A stretch of 64,000 nt of DNA from NCBI RefSeq assembly GCF_028453695.1, contig NC_135776.1, positions 20,738,069 through 20,802,068 of the forward strand, written 5' to 3'. Of the stretch, positions 61,790 through 64,000 are shown piece after piece (positions within the stretch are counted from its first letter, which is position 1; each line of letters starts with the position of its first letter). Source of the DNA: Augochlora pura. Lineage: Eukaryota; Arthropoda; Insecta; Hymenoptera; Halictidae. The position numbers and the translations under genes were made by a program. The notes beneath the pieces are model-generated. The model worked only from the letters and a program-made list of their open reading frames with translations, did no database searches and was not told the origin of the DNA.

Positions 61790-62255
61790 ATCTGCCCTCG
61801 CTCCTGCTCCGTTTCCCCAATATCCCCGTGGCCTCTCTAAGAGGGCCAAAGAGGCTGTTTACCACCGGTGTTCCTGTTTACCACGTTTCCCGCATTCGCG
61901 CGTTGCCATTGTGCCCTTGAAAGCCCTTGTCGAATATACAACTCGAAACGCGTCGAGTGCCGCGCCCTTGCCACTAGAACGCAGTTTGTTGCTTTCTGCC
62001 CTTTACCCTCCGGAATCCGCCCCCTCTGCGCTTGTTGCGGTGTTTTTTCAATTTATTTCAATGCGATACCGTTCGACGCTCTCGTGCAACGCCGCACGGT
62101 TTCGGACCAAAGGCACCAAAACCGGCAAACAGTCGTTTGTGTACGATATTTCTATTGTGCCGGTCTCTTGGCATTGCAACTCTTTGGTTCTGCAGGGAGA
62201 AAAGGAAAAGTTTCATCCCGGACCCATTAGAAAACTCATCGGTGAAGCTATCTAA
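61623..62255 (+). other. Longest open frame (210 codons), probably not a gene
   Basis: The frame has no recognised domain. Its N-terminal third is Leu/Ala/Pro-rich, and residues about 40-62 are Ala-Pro repeats encoded by the (TGCTCC)n tract. Several other frames are open across the same bases on both strands, as expected in GC-rich DNA. I see no signal peptide, splice junction or homologous motif. It could hide a short exon, but I do not call a coding sequence. Confidence 0.15.
61743..61811 (+). repeat. (TGCTCC)n hexanucleotide repeat
   Basis: About ten TGCTCC/CGCTCC units, with TGTTTC and CATCTG variants. Confidence 0.85.
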
Positions 62256-62394
62256 TGAACCTTGCCTAGCACACAGAGATATGATAAAAATACAAATAGA
62301 TATCGAGTCTAGCAAATAGAGTAGGGCAGTCTGTTGGCGAACAGTTCGAACAAAGCCGAGCTATAACATACTTAAGCTAAGAGAATATTGGAGA

Positions 62395-62770
62395 TACATA
62401 GCCCGGGCGACTAGAATAGGTACAATCTGCGATCGAACAAGTAGTGTAGGCACAACGTATAGGCGGACAGGTGGTACAGGAACGATGTTTATCTAAGCAT
62501 ACAGGACTAAGACCCTCTTACGGTCAACCAAAGTATACAAAAGCAAGCTGTGACACAGATAACAAAGTAGACTATTGGTGGTACAAACAACTAGGTCTAG
62601 GTATGGAACTGGCTGTACCCAGATAATTAAAGTAGGATTTACCTATACTCGTTCTTCGAAGTGTACCAATGACCAGACAAAAACCATGGTCTGCCTATAA
62701 TCATTAAATAAGTATAATAAAGTAGAATAGACAGTAGAATGGGGTATATCTATGATTGTGAGTAGATCGA
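62395..62770 (+). repeat. Degenerate minisatellite array, plus orientation
   Basis: GCGACTAGAATAGG, GATCGAACAAGTAGTGTAGG and GGCGGACAGGTGGTACAGG are recognisable at 62407-62480. The remainder to about 62770 keeps only scattered AAGTAGAATAG or GTAGAATGG words. Confidence 0.7.
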
Positions 62771-62974
62771 TTCTTAAATTCTGTTTATATATTTATATTA
62801 ACAGAATCGGATGTATATGTGATCAAGTATTGTAGAATAGTTACATAGAACAGTCGTGGAGCGACGGTGGTCCATCGCGAATAAAGTAAATAACCTAGCA
62901 CGGCTTATTCGGGCAGGTTATGGCTTCGGCGCACAGTAGTTTGTTGGTTTCTAGATTTATTTATACAAATTCAC

Positions 62975-63012
62975 CAAGTGCTTCGAAACTTTCGACAGCC
63001 AGCATGCGTGTA
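62975..63012. mobile_element. Possible Tc1-like terminal repeat remnant, second copy
   Basis: CAAGTGCTTCGAAACTTT, then CGACAGCCAGCATGCGTGTA. It aligns with 18529-18562, sharing CAAGTG-TTCGAAACTTT and a terminal GTGTA. The orientation is the same and no partner end is seen. Confidence 0.3.
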
Positions 63013-64000
63013 TTACGGAATAATACTATCCACAGTTAAACAGATTACCGATGCGCTAAACAGTGTTCAATTTTGAATAATTCCAAAGCGAAGTCCTGTC
63101 CATGTTTCAACGGCGAACTGAAATTTCTATAACGCGCGATCCACTGGCTGAGCTGCTGAAACAACGAAACATTGAAAATTCAGGACTAACTCGGTTTCTA
63201 ATGTCAGATTGAATCCCGTATTTTTGGATTCAGTTGAAAGATAAATTGCCTGCGGAATTTACCGTTGCCAACACGACAACGACACGTCCGAATAAATAAT
63301 GCCGGCGGATCAGTAATAGTTCCTATGCCAACGCACATACTACGTATATATCGACGCGAGCTCGCTGGCCTCCCCCAAGACATTGCATTAATTTTGTAAC
63401 TCTAAAATTTAATTACGAGCGAAACACTGCTGCTTCCGTGTTTAGCAACAGGCTCCACGTAAGAGCTTCCGCCACATTCCAATCTATTCAATTAATGCTT
63501 TTGTGTCGTTCTCCTCTCGGAAGAGATATTACATTATGTTCTACAGGAACGCTCGAGATTCCTATATGCCGAGCATCTTTAATAACAGCTTCACGAAACC
63601 CGTCTTTCCAACGTGTTCGACATTTTTGCATTCACCATTATTGAAATTGCGAGGATACGTTTATGAGAAATTTGTTCGATCAATTCTTTTCGTTGGGATA
63701 AACGTCGCTCAAAAGCTCGGTGAATGTATGAAGATATAAATTGTGTAAAATAAATTATGTAAATTAATAAATCGCTTTTTCCCATAACTTTGAGAAATTT
63801 TGCGATTCGTAGTCTAGAGATTATTAACCATTTCGATCGAATATACCACGAATTCGAAGAAAAGCTTCGCCCTGCTACGAGAGAGCAGTCGAAGTCCAGG
63901 TTTTCCCTTTAATCGTTCCGGGGGCTCTTCTGCTCTCGTCGAGGTTCAGTTTTCTCCGAGGATTTTTTCCCCAGAAATATGGCTAATCTCTCGCGGCACG
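63013..64000. other. Non-genic right end
   Basis: No gene, RNA or repeat is recognised. Two small overlapping plus frames (63438-63739) lack domains. Confidence 0.45.

Noticed and set aside
61623..62255. 210-codon open frame as a gene
   Set aside because: No domain. Ala-Pro repeats come from the TGCTCC tract, and other frames are open over the same bases on both strands.
1..64000. tRNA, rRNA, snRNA or known microRNA genes
   Set aside because: I looked for box A/box B tRNA patterns, U6-like starts and common insect microRNA seeds with flanks and found none. A covariance-model search would be decisive.

Overview
This is a 64-kb piece of a eukaryotic nuclear genome, most likely an insect and probably a hymenopteran (bee, ant or wasp). 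The clues are qualitative. CG dinucleotides are plentiful even outside coding sequence, including runs such as (CG)n and CGCGT-type repeats. GC-rich islands alternate sharply with AT-rich stretches. GA/CT microsatellites are very common, and recognisable transposons are few and decayed. A run of exactly 100 N at 13291-13390 marks a scaffold gap. I could not fix the species.

I find no convincing protein-coding gene, tRNA, rRNA or known microRNA. Open frames of 60-210 codons occur on both strands, but they overlap in several frames inside GC-rich, stop-poor DNA or inside simple repeats, and none shows a recognisable domain or a consistent exon structure. The window therefore looks like a large intron or a long intergenic region. 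Small isolated exons cannot be excluded by eye.

The main content is repetitive. (1) A degenerate minisatellite with a unit near 30 bp and the core GTCAGACAAGTAGAATAGG recurs at about a dozen separate places between 12.2 and 62.8 kb. Clear copies left of 26 kb read on the minus strand and all copies right of 38.5 kb read on the plus strand. (2) A conserved element of about 67 bp, carrying a hairpin with GAAGCATT/AATGCTTC arms, occurs three times (18.9, 26.8 and 51.8 kb). (3) A minus-strand fragment of a mariner-type transposase lies at 12.46-12.61 kb, and two possible Tc1-like terminal repeats lie at 18.5 and 63.0 kb. (4) There are many simple repeats: GA/CT tracts, poly-G tracts of 16-29, CG-containing pentanucleotide repeats, two 11-bp minisatellites, AT-rich minisatellites and several G-quadruplex-type motifs.

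Region by region: 0-13 kb has AT-rich minisatellites, poly-G tracts and the mariner relic. The gap with G/C homopolymers is at 13.3-13.5 kb. From 15 to 30 kb GC islands hold G4, Z-DNA-type and CT repeats, with minus-strand minisatellite arrays at 24.1 and 25.8 kb. From 31 to 38 kb there is a cluster of GA tracts. From 38.5 to 63 kb the plus-strand minisatellite recurs between GC islands and CT/GA tracts.
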